Assembly (NCBI GenBank): GCA_027924585.1
Contig: BSBM01000592.1
Location: forward strand, 6,058,001 to 6,122,000
From: Larix kaempferi
Lineage: Eukaryota > Streptophyta > Pinopsida > Pinales > Pinaceae
Length of the DNA: 64,000 bases
Direction of reading: 5' to 3'
A program made the translations under genes and the position numbers. This document shows positions 36,447-48,083 of the stretch, piece by piece (positions within the stretch are counted from its first letter, which is position 1; each line of letters starts with the position of its first letter). Below the pieces are notes generated by a model. That model was not told where the DNA came from. It saw nothing but the letters and a program-made list of their open reading frames with translations, and did no database searches.

Positions 36447-37100
36447 GACTGTGTTGATGTATTTGTAAATTCGAAAGATATTCACTTGTATATTGTATGT
36501 ATTACATTTGTACTTTATTGTATCCCCAACGGAGATGTATTATTCCTCCGGTTGGAAGTGTCGTCATTTGTATTTTCAAGTGTCGCAAGTTATATTGTAA
36601 GTGTCACAAGTTATATTTGATGGGTTATTAAACCACCTCAGAGGGGTCAGCCCAGTATGGGTTAAAGGGTTATTAAACCACCCTAGTGGGGTCGGCCCAG
36701 TGACAAGTGGTAATGGTTTATTAGACTCTCCTAAGGGAGGTTGGCCTAGTTAGAGTAAAAGGCAAGTCAAAGTAAAGTATAAATAGAGTGTGTGACTCTC
36801 TCATTCTATTCATTCATTCACTCACTCACTTCGCATTAGTGAGAGAGAGGAGGAGTGCGCACAAGTGGAGGAGGAGCAGCTTCTAGGAGACTATCTCTTG
36901 TTTTGGGGTTTGATCCTTGTGATCTTTGTATTGGTGCTCATTCTATCTTTGAGGAAGTTGTGGGGTTTTTCACCTTCTTGGTTTTCCCCGGTGAAATGTT
37001 TTGTGTCTCTTGTCTCTTATGTTTGATATGCTGTACATGTTGTTCTCTCAGCTAAGATCCTAGATCATATTGAATTAGATGATGAAAAACTAACAAACTG
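36447..37100. repeat. Near-perfect duplication at solo copia LTR
   Basis: GACTG at 36447-36451 and AACTG at 37096-37100 flank the LTR; one base differs, consistent with an older insertion than the inner copia. Confidence 0.65.
36452..37095 (+). mobile_element. Solo copia LTR, 644 bp
   Basis: Starts TGTTGATGTATTTG and ends ACTAACA. It is a relative of the inner copia LTRs: it shares the GGGTTATTAAACCACC repeats, the TATAAATAG box (36778-36786), the CACTCACTCACTTC region and the TGCTGTACATGTTGTTCTC motif, but with many substitutions and small indels. There is no internal sequence or second LTR. It interrupts the extra ORF of gypsy element 2. Confidence 0.88.
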
Positions 37101-37985
37101 ATGATGAACTTTGAAATTAGGTCCTAGAGATTCCCAAAAGAACTCAATAATGGCACTCCTATGTATCCCCTTATCTTTGTGACCACCAATTTACTGGTTG
37201 CTTCTCTCCATTGGTTACCCTCAATCCCCCAAGATTTGAATTTTGCATACTATGTTTCCCAGTTATGCTCTTCAGTTTTTTCCTTTTTGATTCTATGTAG
37301 GTGGGCCTGTAACATAGTCATGGCGGCTTCTTCTTGGATGGCTCTTGATTTTTCCTTTGCTGCTTTGGTTTTGGTGGTTGCTGTGTTTTTCTTGGGTGCC
37401 ATGGCTGTTTTTTTGTAGTCGACAATGGAGAGATCAGACATAAATTTTGTAATTTTCAGAATGGAATATGCTCTTTCCAGCTGTATGCATAAATTAAGCC
37501 GTGAGTCTTCAAGCTCCATCATATTTATAGGAACAGTCTTTGACGTGCTTTCAATGTGGGTAGGTGAAAGTATTAACGATGTTTTTGATGGCTGATAGAT
37601 ATTTCACATGCTTGAGGAAAATTGTGAGGGAAGCTTCGTCCGTGAACCCATCGACTTGCTTGATGGTCGATGCTCCCGATCATAATCTCATCGGATCTTG
37701 GGTTCTTGTCTAGTGTCATCGTGTTTTGGTAATCAAGGAAGCGACTTGATTAGTTTGGGTTCTTCTTGCTTCCCATGTGATTCAGGCATCCATTTTATTG
37801 TGTCTATCCTTTGTCTGTCAAACTTTGGTGATGGTCTCCTTCGCTTTGGCTGCATTCTCTCATTCTCGTGCTCTACCTCTTCTATCCAATCAACCATCAT
37901 ACACATCAATGTGCTCCTATCCTGCCAAAATGCATGTCTTAGTTTCCTATTTATATGTATTCTAAAGTTAGTTATATAATATTAT
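37101..37985 (-). pseudogene. Gypsy element 2: extra ORF 3' of pol, proximal part
   Basis: Between integrase and the solo LTR, the minus strand is almost continuously coding-like. It begins near 37980 (DRSTLMCMMVDWIEEVEHEN) and passes into a basic segment, then MMELEDSRLNLCIQLERAYS, then MAPKKNTATTKTKAAKEKSR and a coiled-coil-like stretch (37522-37250). It continues past the LTR to about 33690, giving roughly 3.6 kb of coding-like DNA without the LTR. The basic and coiled-coil start resembles the corresponding part of gypsy element 1 in character. A few stops are present. Confidence 0.52.
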
Positions 37986-38089
37986 TTTTAATTAAGTTAG
38001 TTAATTTCCCTAATTCTACACAAACGCGGGCACACGACGTTCGACTTAGTGATGATACGATCACTAGTTGGCGTTGTGCCCATTTTATA

Positions 38090-38908
38090 GTCAATAACGT
38101 TTCGTTTGAGCTCAGTTCATGACCATTGCGAAGACTCGACCTTGCAATGTTTTAACCTAGCCAAACCGTTGTTGTTAATTTCTTCGATGATGTAAGGTCC
38201 CAACCAACCAGTCTCAAGATTTTAAGGTTTACCTTTTATTTTGTTGTTATACAAGAGTACTGGGTCACCGACTGAGATATCCTTCCTTCTGATATTTCTA
38301 TTATGCCATGACTTTTGTTGTAGTTTTTGTACTTCTTGATGATGGATGGTGAGCATTCTCTTTTTTTCCAACTTCTGCAATTCAATCATTCTTCCTTGTG
38401 TGGTTTGAATAATGTCTAGGTGTAATACTTGAGCAATGGCTGGAGCTTGTTGCTTGAAGTGTAGAGGAACAACTGCTTTTTGACCATACAATAGTTTAAA
38501 CGGTGTTTGACCTGTCAATCTATTATATGCTGTTCTATATGCCTATAGTATTGCATGTATTTTGTAATCCCAGTCATCTTTGTCGATACTGCAGATTGTT
38601 GTTAGGCATTTTGTCAATGTTTTGTTAAATGAATCGATTGCTCCATTCGACCATGGGTGATATGATGAACTTTTATGATGACCAATCATAAAATATTTGA
38701 GTAGTATGTCGATAGTCTTATTAACGAAATGTGCACCTCAATCACCGATTAGAGTGAGTGGGCATCTAAATCTTGTAATTATGTTTTGATAGATAAATTT
38801 GGTTGCAACTTCGCTAGTACAAGCTTCGACTGGTTCTGCTTCAGCCCACTTAGTTACATATTCAACTGCAGTGATAATATACCGTGCACCCATCCGACAA
38901 CTAGGATT
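38090..38908 (-). pseudogene. Gypsy element 2 integrase, C-terminal two thirds
   Basis: The catalytic core begins abruptly at 38908 with CRMGARYIITAVEYVTKWAE, then the second Asp region (RFRCPLTLIGD), a damaged YHPW/E box near 38650, TGQTPFKLLYGQKAVVPLHF (38518 onward) and a C-terminal segment ending in TGWLGPYIIEEINNNGLARL near 38150. The HHCC zinc domain and the preceding RNase H are missing. The break coincides with the LTR start of gypsy element 3 at 38909. In transcription order this piece follows the RT at 47603-47041. Confidence 0.78.
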
Positions 38909-40200
38909 GTTAACACCCAAAAATGGTTCACCAAGCTCATCCCCCTAGTCACATAACTCATTTATCCCTTTTTCCTACATTTTTGGCCTCCAAAAACCAC
39001 AAAATCCCCAAGTTGGTAACCAACTGGGAAAAAAATCAGTTATTTCCCTAAAAATAATTAAATTCCTTCAAAAAAGTCAAAATCCCCAAAAAAGAAAATA
39101 AAAGAAAAAAGAAAAATGGGAAATTAGTCAAAATAAAGGAAAAAGGAGGGAAAACTGAAAATACCACGAACCAATACTAGTGGTTTCCCAATACCATGGG
39201 TCAATACTCCACCACCCAAAATTGCTATAAAAAGGTGATGGAGGCCCCCCATTTTACATGATTCACTCTTCCTACCATTACTCTGCCAAAATCACTACTG
39301 AACCCTAGCCTCCACAATTGAGCTTCTTTTCCCATAGTTGAGCTTGGCCACCACCTTGAGTATTTGGAGGAGAATCGGAGACACTGGAGACCTGAAGCAC
39401 CAACATCTCTATGGATGTAAGGGCCCCCAACATCTACTCACTACTTTGAGGTAAAAAAACTTTGTAAATCTATTTTACATAATACACATTCTTTTATTTG
39501 TAACCCTCGTTTACTGAATGTTTCATGAAATGGATGCTTAATGCTTAGTTTAGTTTCATTTTTCTTGCAGTAAATTTCTCATATTTTTACTTTCTGCTAT
39601 TTCCATTTGCATGCACACACACCCATATTCACGAACTGTTATCTCTGCAGATATGTGGTTTCTTTTGGCCATCCTCACCCGTTTGTTTTTTATTTTATCT
39701 TGTTTGGTTTGTTCTATTTTTAGTAGATCTGTGGATCTAGGTCGTGATCCCTGCCAGATCTCTCCAGTTCGAGTCAGATTTGTGCCCTATTGGTCACCAT
39801 TTATCAGATCCAAATCCTATGACATTGATATGGTCACAATTTGATCAGATAGTGTGGAGACATCATTTCCAAAATTGTCGTCCGTACATAAATCTGCTAA
39901 AAAATTACACATTTTCAAACTCAGATATCTTCGCCTCCGGGACACGAAATTGAGTGCTTTTTTTTTAGATCAATTATTTTTTCGAGAAGAATTCATATCT
40001 GTATTTTGTTTTTTAAAATTCTGCATAAAATGTTACATAAATTAGTCTAAGTTTCACTGCACCATTTGCATTTTTTTTTCCAGCAGTCGGTTTTTACATT
40101 ATTTACTTCAGCATTTACTTTCGATGAATATTGGGTTTACACCACTTGTGCACCCACACACTCTCTAAGTTCTAAGTGAGACTAAAATTGGTTTAATTGA
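38909..40200 (+). mobile_element. Gypsy element 3: 5' LTR/leader
   Basis: Begins TGTTAACACCC exactly where integrase of element 2 is cut. A TATA box (TATAAAAAG, 39226-39234) follows a spacer rich in AAAA. The right end of the LTR is not clear, because the 3' LTR is not preserved for comparison. The downstream leader (from about 40640) resembles that of gypsy element 4 (shared AGGTGTTTGCATG, ATTGTAGCAC). Confidence 0.5.
39226..39234 (+). promoter_or_regulatory. TATA box of gypsy element 3 LTR
   Basis: TATAAAAAG in an otherwise moderately AT-rich LTR, 317 bp from the LTR start; the following GATGGAGGCCCCCC marks a compositional change typical of the transcription start region. Confidence 0.55.
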
Positions 40201-40207
40201 ACACACA

Positions 40208-40575
40208 TCAAACCCCACTTGGGGACCCAAAAACAACTTTGTATCCAGGTAGGACATTGGGGTTAGGCATCCAAATAACACCCCCTATGTCATACACATT
40301 TGAGACATAGTTGTTGTCGTTTAGGGATCCAAAATACTCTTTGATTAGCACGGTTGACACCAATTTCCCAGGGGGCCTCTCCCTTAGGAGGGAAAGTAGC
40401 AAGACTGGTTGCAGAATTTTGGGTGGAATGCCGCTCTCCACTCTATACCGAAGGACACCAACTCGTTGTTCTCGTTGCATATGCTGGCCACCATACCGGG
40501 TGGGTGACAACGAAATAAATGAAGCTGCGGTATACCTTTTCGGACGTGCTTTGACCGAGGTAACTTAGTTTCCAT
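40208..40575 (-). pseudogene. Antisense coding-like segment in leader, unknown
   Basis: Two overlapping minus-strand open frames (40575-40384 and 40510-40208) lie between the LTR and gag of element 3. The second reads like ordinary protein (ERPPGKLVSTVLIKEYFG; GGVIWMPNPNVLPGYKVVF). Which frame, if any, is genuine is unclear; three frames stay open in parts. I recognise no family. It has no obvious counterpart in the leader of element 4. Confidence 0.22.
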
Positions 40576-41024
40576 TCTTCTCGGACTTTGTTACTTGGGA
40601 TCCCTCTCAGTATAGGGATATCCTTTAGCCATTTGGTTCTCCATTTCGTATTTACTGACTGCGGATTTCATCACCCTGTAGGGGATACAATTTGAGTGAG
40701 CTTCCATATCTTTTAGCTAGGTGTTTGCATGCTCCTATACCCCATAGGTTAGTGAGTCTTTTTCTTTCTAGGAGAGCTGCTTGTTGGTATTCTAACCATT
40801 TTATTGCCGCTGCACCTATTGTAGCACGCTGTTGTAGTAGGTTTTTTTGAGCTTGTTGTTGGCTCAAGTGCTGTTTTTTGAGAGCTATACTTTTGCACGT
40901 ACAGTTGCACTAGGATTTTTGAGCACATTTTTTTCCACAACCCTTTAGCGCTTATACACATATCACCATTGATTCCCCAAGACACTCTCATTGTCTACGG
41001 GGGAAGTCCCCATAGTTCGGTCCA

Positions 41025-43235
41025 TTGGACCCTTCTCGTCGTGCTCCATTGAGATGCACGTCTTTTTCGCCTGATCTACATCCTAACGCTCCTTACTTCA
41101 CTTCTGACTCCTCTGAGCTAGATACACCTACACATATTTCCCCATCTAACCCTATGGCTGTAACCAATACTAAAATATTTTTTGGAGGGATTGTCGGCGG
41201 TGGAACCACTAGTGTCCCTGTGGCTACCTCCGCTTCCATTCCCACCATGGCCTCCACAGGACCCTCCATCCCTTTTGCTCCAGGGCCTACTCCTAGCACT
41301 ACAATGCATCCAGCTACCGCATCCATCCCTACCGGTACCAGATCTATTCCGACCACCGTTCTTCCAGCCGCTGACGATATCCTTGGGGGCACCGACCCCT
41401 CTACCCTTTATCGGTGTTCCCTCGATCCCCTTCCAGATCCCTCCGCCCTTTACCAGTGGTCCCTCGATCCCCTTCCATATCCCTCCGCCCTTACTAGTGG
41501 TCCCTCGATTCCCGTTATGACTACCACCCACGTACCCATATTCGATGGAGGTGGCCCCATGATAGTCGCCATGGCCAACGCATCGTTTGGTTCGACCATG
41601 TCACATCCTCCTGCAAGTTTTCCATTCGTGGCCAGTCTTAACCTCCCTAAACTGGCCAGATTGACTAATGATCCGATCCCACATGACCCCACATGGCCTC
41701 CCATGCCCACCAAACTCCCATTGGACATCACCAAGTTTGAGGGGAAGGGTGGTTAGGACCCCCATAACCATATCATGTCCTTCCACTTATGGTGTTCCTC
41801 CAACTCCACAGTGGATGACTTGATCCTCCTACACCTTTTACAACAAACACTCACTAGCGCTGCAACCAAGTAGTATATTGACCAACCCCATGGGACGCAC
41901 TCCACTTTTACATCCCTCACCTCAAATTTCCTACAGTTCTTCTAGCTACCAGTCCGTTATGACATTGGTGTTGAGATTCTACTATCTTGCAGACATAATA
42001 CGACCACCCATATCACATATCATATCCATGAATGGCGTAGACGCCATATTTTGTGCAAGATCAAGTTAGATGACTGTATCTTTTTAGATTGGTTTTTGAA
42101 GTCTCTCATACTAGTTATTGCAAAGGATGTGGCATTCGAACAACCCCAAATTGAAGAAGAAGCCATACTTAAAGCCCAACAGTTGGACGTTATCTACGTG
42201 TAGTCAAGCTACCTTTACACCATACCGCCTGATGCTCCTCATGGTGATTCCTCTCGGAAGTATGCAACGGGGGAATCCCACACCGCCGATGGCATCTTTG
42301 GACATGCTGCATCTACCAATCGACCATATGTCCATATGCCTCTAGGCTCCACCCCAGCTTATATTCCTACACCTATTTCTACACCACCTACCATGAGTGG
42401 TGGTACGGATCTTTCGCGCACCATAGCCCATTCGGGAGCAACACCTTCGTATGTTCCACCAGCCCAATCCCACACATACATGGACCTACTTTTCCGTCGC
42501 ATTACTACGGTCATACTCCACCAGCATATACCCCACCTACAACACCCCCTGCCTACTACCATCTCCTCACCGCACCCGTTCCACCCCAACCTCAAGCTCC
42601 TCCTTCATACTATCAACCGCCGCCAGCCCTTGCACTTTCCCAATCGCATGCCCCTCCCGTCCCGCAAGGGCAAGTTTATGCCCAACAAAACCAACCGCAG
42701 AACCCACTTGCTCAACGGAACCAATAAGGGCAGCAAAATCAGAGACGAGGTCAAAATTGGGACAATAATCAATAACCCAGAGGCGGGGGACAACCTCCTA
42801 ACCCTCCCGACAATAATGGTATCACGCCAACTAACCAGAACCCCAATCAATAACCCCGATAGGTTAAGAAACCGTAGTTATGCACAAACCATCCTTGTTC
42901 TTTCTGCAGGGTTTACAACCATTACACACACCATTGTCCACAATTGGAGAGAACCAAGCAACTTTGGAATGATGACAACCAACGGCAAGGGATTGCCGCA
43001 CCTCCGACACCACACAACCCACTGCAAACTACCATGCAACCCATGGTGCTACATAACCCCCTCCCCACGCAAGGAGTTATTACAACTCAACCTATGGGAC
43101 CCACACAAGGGGATACAGTTACGCAAACACCCATTACTTATGTTGCTTCTTCTAGTCAGGTCTCTGAGTTAGGATTTCACCACCTCATAAGGATGTCTTC
43201 GGCTGATGTCAATCTCCCGGACTCATCGTAGCCAA
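41025..43235 (+). pseudogene. Gypsy element 3 gag
   Basis: Gag of the element-4 family. A Pro/Ser/Thr-rich N-terminal part (41025-41600) is followed by the capsid-type domain: RLTNDPIPHDPTWPPMPTKL, then HIMSFHLWCSSNST after an in-frame TAG at 41754, then ILLSCRHNTTTHITYHIHEW and LDDCIFLDWFLKSL. Stops occur at 41754 and at three later points, and a frameshift lies near 42480. In the shifted frame a Pro/Gln-rich stretch leads to an intact CCHC knuckle, CSFCRVYNHYTHHC (near 42895). Element 4 carries the same order at about 52.6-54.5 kb. Confidence 0.78.
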
Positions 43236-43259
43236 TATGGTTCTACCACCGAAACCATA

Positions 43260-44844
43260 CCTGCAGAAAAGGTAACCATGTCAACCCCTATTGACCAGTC
43301 ATTATGCCTCCCACCATCGCCGAACGACGGTGCCCCCAAATTCCCTCTGTGTTGAATTAATAATAACCCCAATGCTCACGTCGCCCCTAATTATAACATC
43401 GTGGATGACTTAGCCTAGTTCCCCGTTGCTATGTCAGCCTTAGAAGTTTCAAAGAACTATCCAACACAACGTAAAGCACTATTTTCTACCTTAGGTGCGA
43501 TCGACCCTTCTGACTCACGATTGACGACATTCGAATTAGACCAATATGAACCCCGCATGCTTTCATCTATCGTGTTTTAGGTCTCAATTTCGGTCCAAAA
43601 CCTATTTATCCATCGATGAGGGTGCTTCTACATGTGTCATGTCCACATTCGTGTGGCAGAAGCTCGGATCCCCTCATCTACAACCATCCACAATGACCCT
43701 TTGAGCCTACGATGGCCGCGCAGCTCAGTCGCATGGCCTTCTTGCTAATGTTCCAGTCCAATTAGCTACCAAAACTGTCCCGATGGACATCGAAGTCGTC
43801 AACGCACAGCTCGACTACAACCTGCTGCTAGGACGAAGCTACAAGTACGCAATGAAGGCTGTTGCCTCCTTTGTGTTTCAACTTATGATGTCCCCCCATG
43901 AGGGACGGGTTGTCAAAATCGACCAACTTACTTATTATGACCCCAATGCGCCCGCTACACTAGAGAATGTCCTCCCCATGGTCGACCAAAGTGTATTTGG
44001 TGCGTTTGCCCTTTTGATTTCCCTCATGGGGCCTGGAATTTATTCAGGGGTTCCAATGGTCTCCACATTTCATTTCGTGCCCCCTCCTCCTTTGATCGTT
44101 GAGATCTATGACTTGTGCACCATTTAATCAAGTAAACCAGTCCTTGACTCACATCCCACCACTTCATCGGCACCTCAACCACCACCTCAGTCTCAACCGC
44201 CATCGGTACCTAGCCATGTGGGAGCCACACCGATCCGCACAATCCCTTTCTTGTTTCCACCATCAGGGGTAGTAAGTATGTCTGTCATGGCCACACTGAA
44301 TCTCCCAGGATTGACATTAGGACTTCCTATATGGTACTTACGTGCCCCTAATCCCACTTCGACGCTACAAGTCATTCTTCAATCGGTCCAACCGATCACC
44401 ACCGCCAATCATCCACCTCCCGGTGTGTCGGCAACAACCTCCTCCAACACCATCCCTCAGTCTTCCAAAAACACTGGGGGAAAAACCACCCAAACCAACA
44501 TCGCGGCAAATGCGACTAAAGCCGTGTACCCCCCTCCTCCAGCACGAGCACCCCCGAAATGTGCTTTGTACGATATTTTGGGTCAAGCTACCGATAATTG
44601 TACGCACTTTCCTGACCTTCAAAAGCATATGAAGACCTTGGAGGATGACACGAACATCCCGATTTTTCAATTTCCAGCCCCTCCTCAGACGTGTAACAAA
44701 TTGTTGCGGACCAACCAAGCGTGTGCCATCTGTGGCATCTACGACCATTACTCCCACCACTGTCCTGATTTACTCGAATATCGGTTGGTGTTTCATGAAT
44801 TGTGCCAGCTGTCTTTAGAATCATCCATTACTGTCATTGAGTAG
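43260..44844 (+). pseudogene. Gypsy element 3 protease and double-knuckle linker
   Basis: The protease retains DEGASTCVMSTFVWQKLGSP (Asp codon near 43615) and MDIEVVNAQLDYNLLLGRSY (43783 onward), the retropepsin DxGAS and flap/ILGR regions. After a Pro-rich linker come two knuckle positions. The first is damaged (KCALYDILGQATDNC, near 44560); the second is intact (CAICGIYDHYSHHC, near 44722). The frame closes at 44844. Reverse transcriptase does not follow: the sequence passes straight into the 3' tail. Confidence 0.75.
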
Positions 44845-44849
44845 ATCCA

Positions 44850-47040
44850 CCCATCTAAATCCTCCTCAACTAGAGACCCCTCTATCCTGTTGGCCCCTTC
44901 GACCGATCCTTCCAACCTATCTATTCAACCTTTTCGAATTGACGAGGAAATTATAGGTCCACAGCATGGGGGCATGCCCAAAAACTTGCCTACTCATAAT
45001 CATCGTCATTCTCGTTGGAGATACTAGGGGCATCCACCCCGCAAGGGGAATCCCCCATCATCATATCATCACTTCAGTGTACCACCATGGCCAATAACCT
45101 CACGGTACACCCCCCTTCTAGCAGTTGGTCAATGCTCTATTGATCCCTCTCTGAGACAACATCTGCACCACATTGACACCTCTAGGTTAGGGGGCATAAT
45201 ACATTACCCTGACCCTAGGATAGGAGGCCTACTCAATCATTTTGACCCTACCCCGTCACATATATCTCAGTATTGTAATGAGCCCATCTCTCAAACAAAC
45301 CAATATGTGATCCACAATCACAAACCCCATGCATATAGCATGGGGGTAGGTCATTAACCCTACTCACTTTTGCACATGTGTGATCTCATCCATTTCTGAG
45401 GTCACACGTCACTTGTATATTTTGTTTGATTTCCAGATGCACATTTCACGCTTTGGTATCATTTCCATGTTTATAGGTCCAAGTCATGTTGAACTCCACT
45501 TGTTTTAGTCGACAACTGATCTCCACAGGTATAACCCCTTAACTAGCATATAGGACATCCTTTCCCCTTGAAAAGTTTATGCATTACCTCAGTTTTTTCC
45601 ATTGCCCCTGTAGGACCCCCCTCTTCCTCATTAGGTGGCCCCACCTAGACACCCTTGAATTTTCCCCTGCTCGGTAGTAGAGCCTCCCTCCAAATGGGTG
45701 ACTGTTCTTAGAACCCCTTGAATTTGGCACCCATGTTGTCCAATCCCCTTTTAGGATTGGTAGCCCCTATAGTTTGATATATTGAGTTGAAGCCGCATGC
45801 ATTTCCTCATATCGTCGCTAATTGGCCTTTCCTTGGGCTCCCATCATTGAGTTTCTGTTAATCCCTTTTCTGACTCCTTAAAGAATGAAAAGGTCACCAA
45901 GCAATCTTGCTTCCTTTCATGCTCGTTAAAGTATCCGAAAGGGCGTCTATTCGGTATAAGTTTACCCCTTTTCTAGACCGGATGGACTGATTACGAAAAA
46001 TGAATACTCTAGTCTCTTCAGCTAAAAGAGTTCTCCATTGCATACTTTTATGCTTTTTCGGGCTTTGTGGACTAACACACAAAAAATAACCTCCTCAAAG
46101 TCTTCTTATTGCTTTTAGACTCTCTAAAATGGAAAGAGACCACGAGCATTCATTGTCTTGGGCTCGTATAAATCCACATGACAGTATCATCTCACCATTT
46201 CAGAGTCTTCTTATGGCTTTCAGACTCTTTAAAATTGAAATCACCCACGAGCATTCATCATCCCGGGCTCGTATAAATCCACACGACAGTATCTTCTCAT
46301 CATCTCAGAGTCTTCTTATTGCTTCCAAACTCTCTAAAATTGAAAGCACCCACAAGCATTCACCTTCTTGGGCTCGTAAAAATCCATACGATGGTATTCT
46401 CTCAAGCACACTTCTATCCCTTCTTCGAGCTCCTTAAACCATGAAGAAGGCCCAAACGGTGCCTCTTGACGCCCCAACAGATAACATCTAATCCCCCCAT
46501 TATGGAAGCATCCCCAGTATGGTCACCTTTGTTCAGAGTATTCTGCGATGTGTCACCCTTGGAGTCCCTTGATCTCACTCATCAGTTCCCCCCTGAGTTT
46601 CCCCCATTACAACCACATTCCTGATCCCTTCAGCTATGATCCCTTTCCCATGATGTTAGTTTCATATGCTTCCAGGTAAGCCTTGCCATCATAATCTGGA
46701 CAAAGGAAGTTTGAGTCCTCCCACTCTACAAACCTCATACCCCTCCCCAGTATTTCAGTCTCACACTCATTATTATCACCTCTTGGTTGCACACCTCACG
46801 CTCCTATCAAGGAAACATTATTGCCTTGGTATTTGCAGGTCTCCCTCTGTCGACGCCAACACATATTCCAGAGTATAGACCCATAGGTCCCTGTACCTTG
46901 GAATCATCTCCATCATTGGTGAGTGCCTACGGACCATCTAAGTAGGAGTCCTAAGTGCCTCTTATCATGGTTGTTTGTCATGTGCTCGACTTCAACTCCA
47001 TTATCTTCTCATCATCTCAGAGTCTTCTTATTGCTTTTGA
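44850..47040 (+). other. Gypsy element 3: 3' non-coding tail
   Basis: Non-coding sequence shared with the tail of element 4. Matching blocks include GCAATCTTGCTTCCTTTCATG (45902; 63051) and TATGCTTTTTCGGGC (46050; 63202). Further shared stretches are TTGTTCAGAGTATTCTGC and the final CATGCTCGACTTCAAC-type words. Coding for pol is missing between gag-pro and this tail. Confidence 0.65.
46101..46416 (+). repeat. 105 bp tandem repeat, three copies
   Basis: Units starting TCTTCTTAT at 46101, 46206 and 46311, exact period 105 bp, each with GAGCATTCA or AAGCATTCA and GGGCTCGTA. A partial unit returns at 47023-47040 at the very end of the element. Element 4 has only a diverged single version at about 63255-63360. 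Confidence 0.88.
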
Positions 47041-48010
47041 CCTCGTTTGGGGTTTATCGGATGTTTCAGATCAAGGATGACTTTAATTTTTTCTAAATCC
47101 ACTTTGATTCCTTCTTTACAGATGACATGGCCCAACGATACTGGCAAAAATGCATTTCTTTATGTTTAGGGACAACTAGATTTGTTGACATATTTCTAAC
47201 ATTAGTCGAAGCCATTGTACATGGTCTTTAAGCATCGTGCAATGGTCCAATCATTGAAATAAATAACCATTATTTTGTACAAAGAATATTTAAAGGATTT
47301 TATGACAATTCGAGAGAAAACAACTGGTGCATTCTTCAATAAAAAAGGCATGACCTTGTATCCAATCGATCCAAATTCACAGATAAATGTTGTTTTGTGT
47401 TGATCTCCCTTTTCTATGGGTACCTGATTATATCCAGATAATCCATCTGTAAAGGAATAACACTTGTGTCCGGTGACTTCATTGATAATTTCATCGGCGA
47501 AGGGTGTCGAGAATGGATCTATAAGTGTTACTTTGTTTAAACCTCTAAAATCGACACATATCTGTAGTTGCTTAGGATTATGCTTCTTTGGTTGAATGAC
47601 CATGGGGCTGGCTCATTCCCACTTATCCATAGGGTATATTATACCAGTGTAGTATGTTTTCTATTTCTTTCTTCACTATGTCTTTGTACTTGTTAGCTAG
47701 CTTAGAAGGTCACTTCTTTACAGGCTTTGTGTTGGACATTATTTCAACCTTCATTTTTCCCATCTCTTGTACTAGACCTTTCAAGTCCTTATAATCATGG
47801 AAAATACATATTTATACTCCTTTAGTAGGTTTTCTATCTCTGTAGTTTGTTGCTCCGACCAATAATCACCTATTTTCTCCATCTTAGGTTTCCCGTTAGT
47901 CGAGATGTCGAATTCTTTTATTTTTATTTCAACATCCATCCATTTTGGTGATTTTGACTCGTCTATTGGTCATTCTCGGCCTTCTTTGAATTCTGTGAAC
48001 GATGAGGGAA
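47041..48010 (-). pseudogene. Gypsy element 2 reverse transcriptase, N-terminal half
   Basis: On the minus strand a pre-RT segment (48000-47640, with PKWMDVEIKIKEFDIS and TTEIENLLKEYKYVF) leads into RT at 47603-47202: ICVDFRGLNKVTLIDPFSTP, then YSFTDGLSGYNQVPIEKGDQ and MVIYFNDWT, where the YxDD catalytic box reads YFND, a loss of the first Asp. It continues to GHVICKEGIKVDLEKIKVIL and stops at 47041, where element 3 begins. The rest of RT and RNase H are missing from the window. Confidence 0.8.
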
Positions 48011-48083
48011 AGTATTTTCGTTCATCATCATCCTCTTTGTCTTCTGTATAAATTTTCAAAACTGATTTCATTGGATGTTTTAT

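Larger units (their letters stand above)
38909..47040 (+). mobile_element. Gypsy element 3, internally deleted
   Basis: A plus-strand Tat-like element related to element 4 and inserted in minus-strand element 2. It keeps the LTR start, leader, gag, protease and protease-RT linker, then jumps at about 44850 into a 2.2 kb 3' non-coding tail also found in element 4 (compare 45870-46080 with 63020-63230). RT, both RNases H, integrase and the antisense gene are absent. Its right end at 47040 abuts the RT of element 2 without an LTR, so sequence was lost there. It is the older and more decayed of the two relatives. Confidence 0.75.

Noticed and set aside
47023-47040. 3' LTR end of gypsy element 3
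   Set aside because: The sequence at the junction is part of the 105 bp repeat and does not end in ...CA with an LTR-like terminus matching TGTTAACACC.
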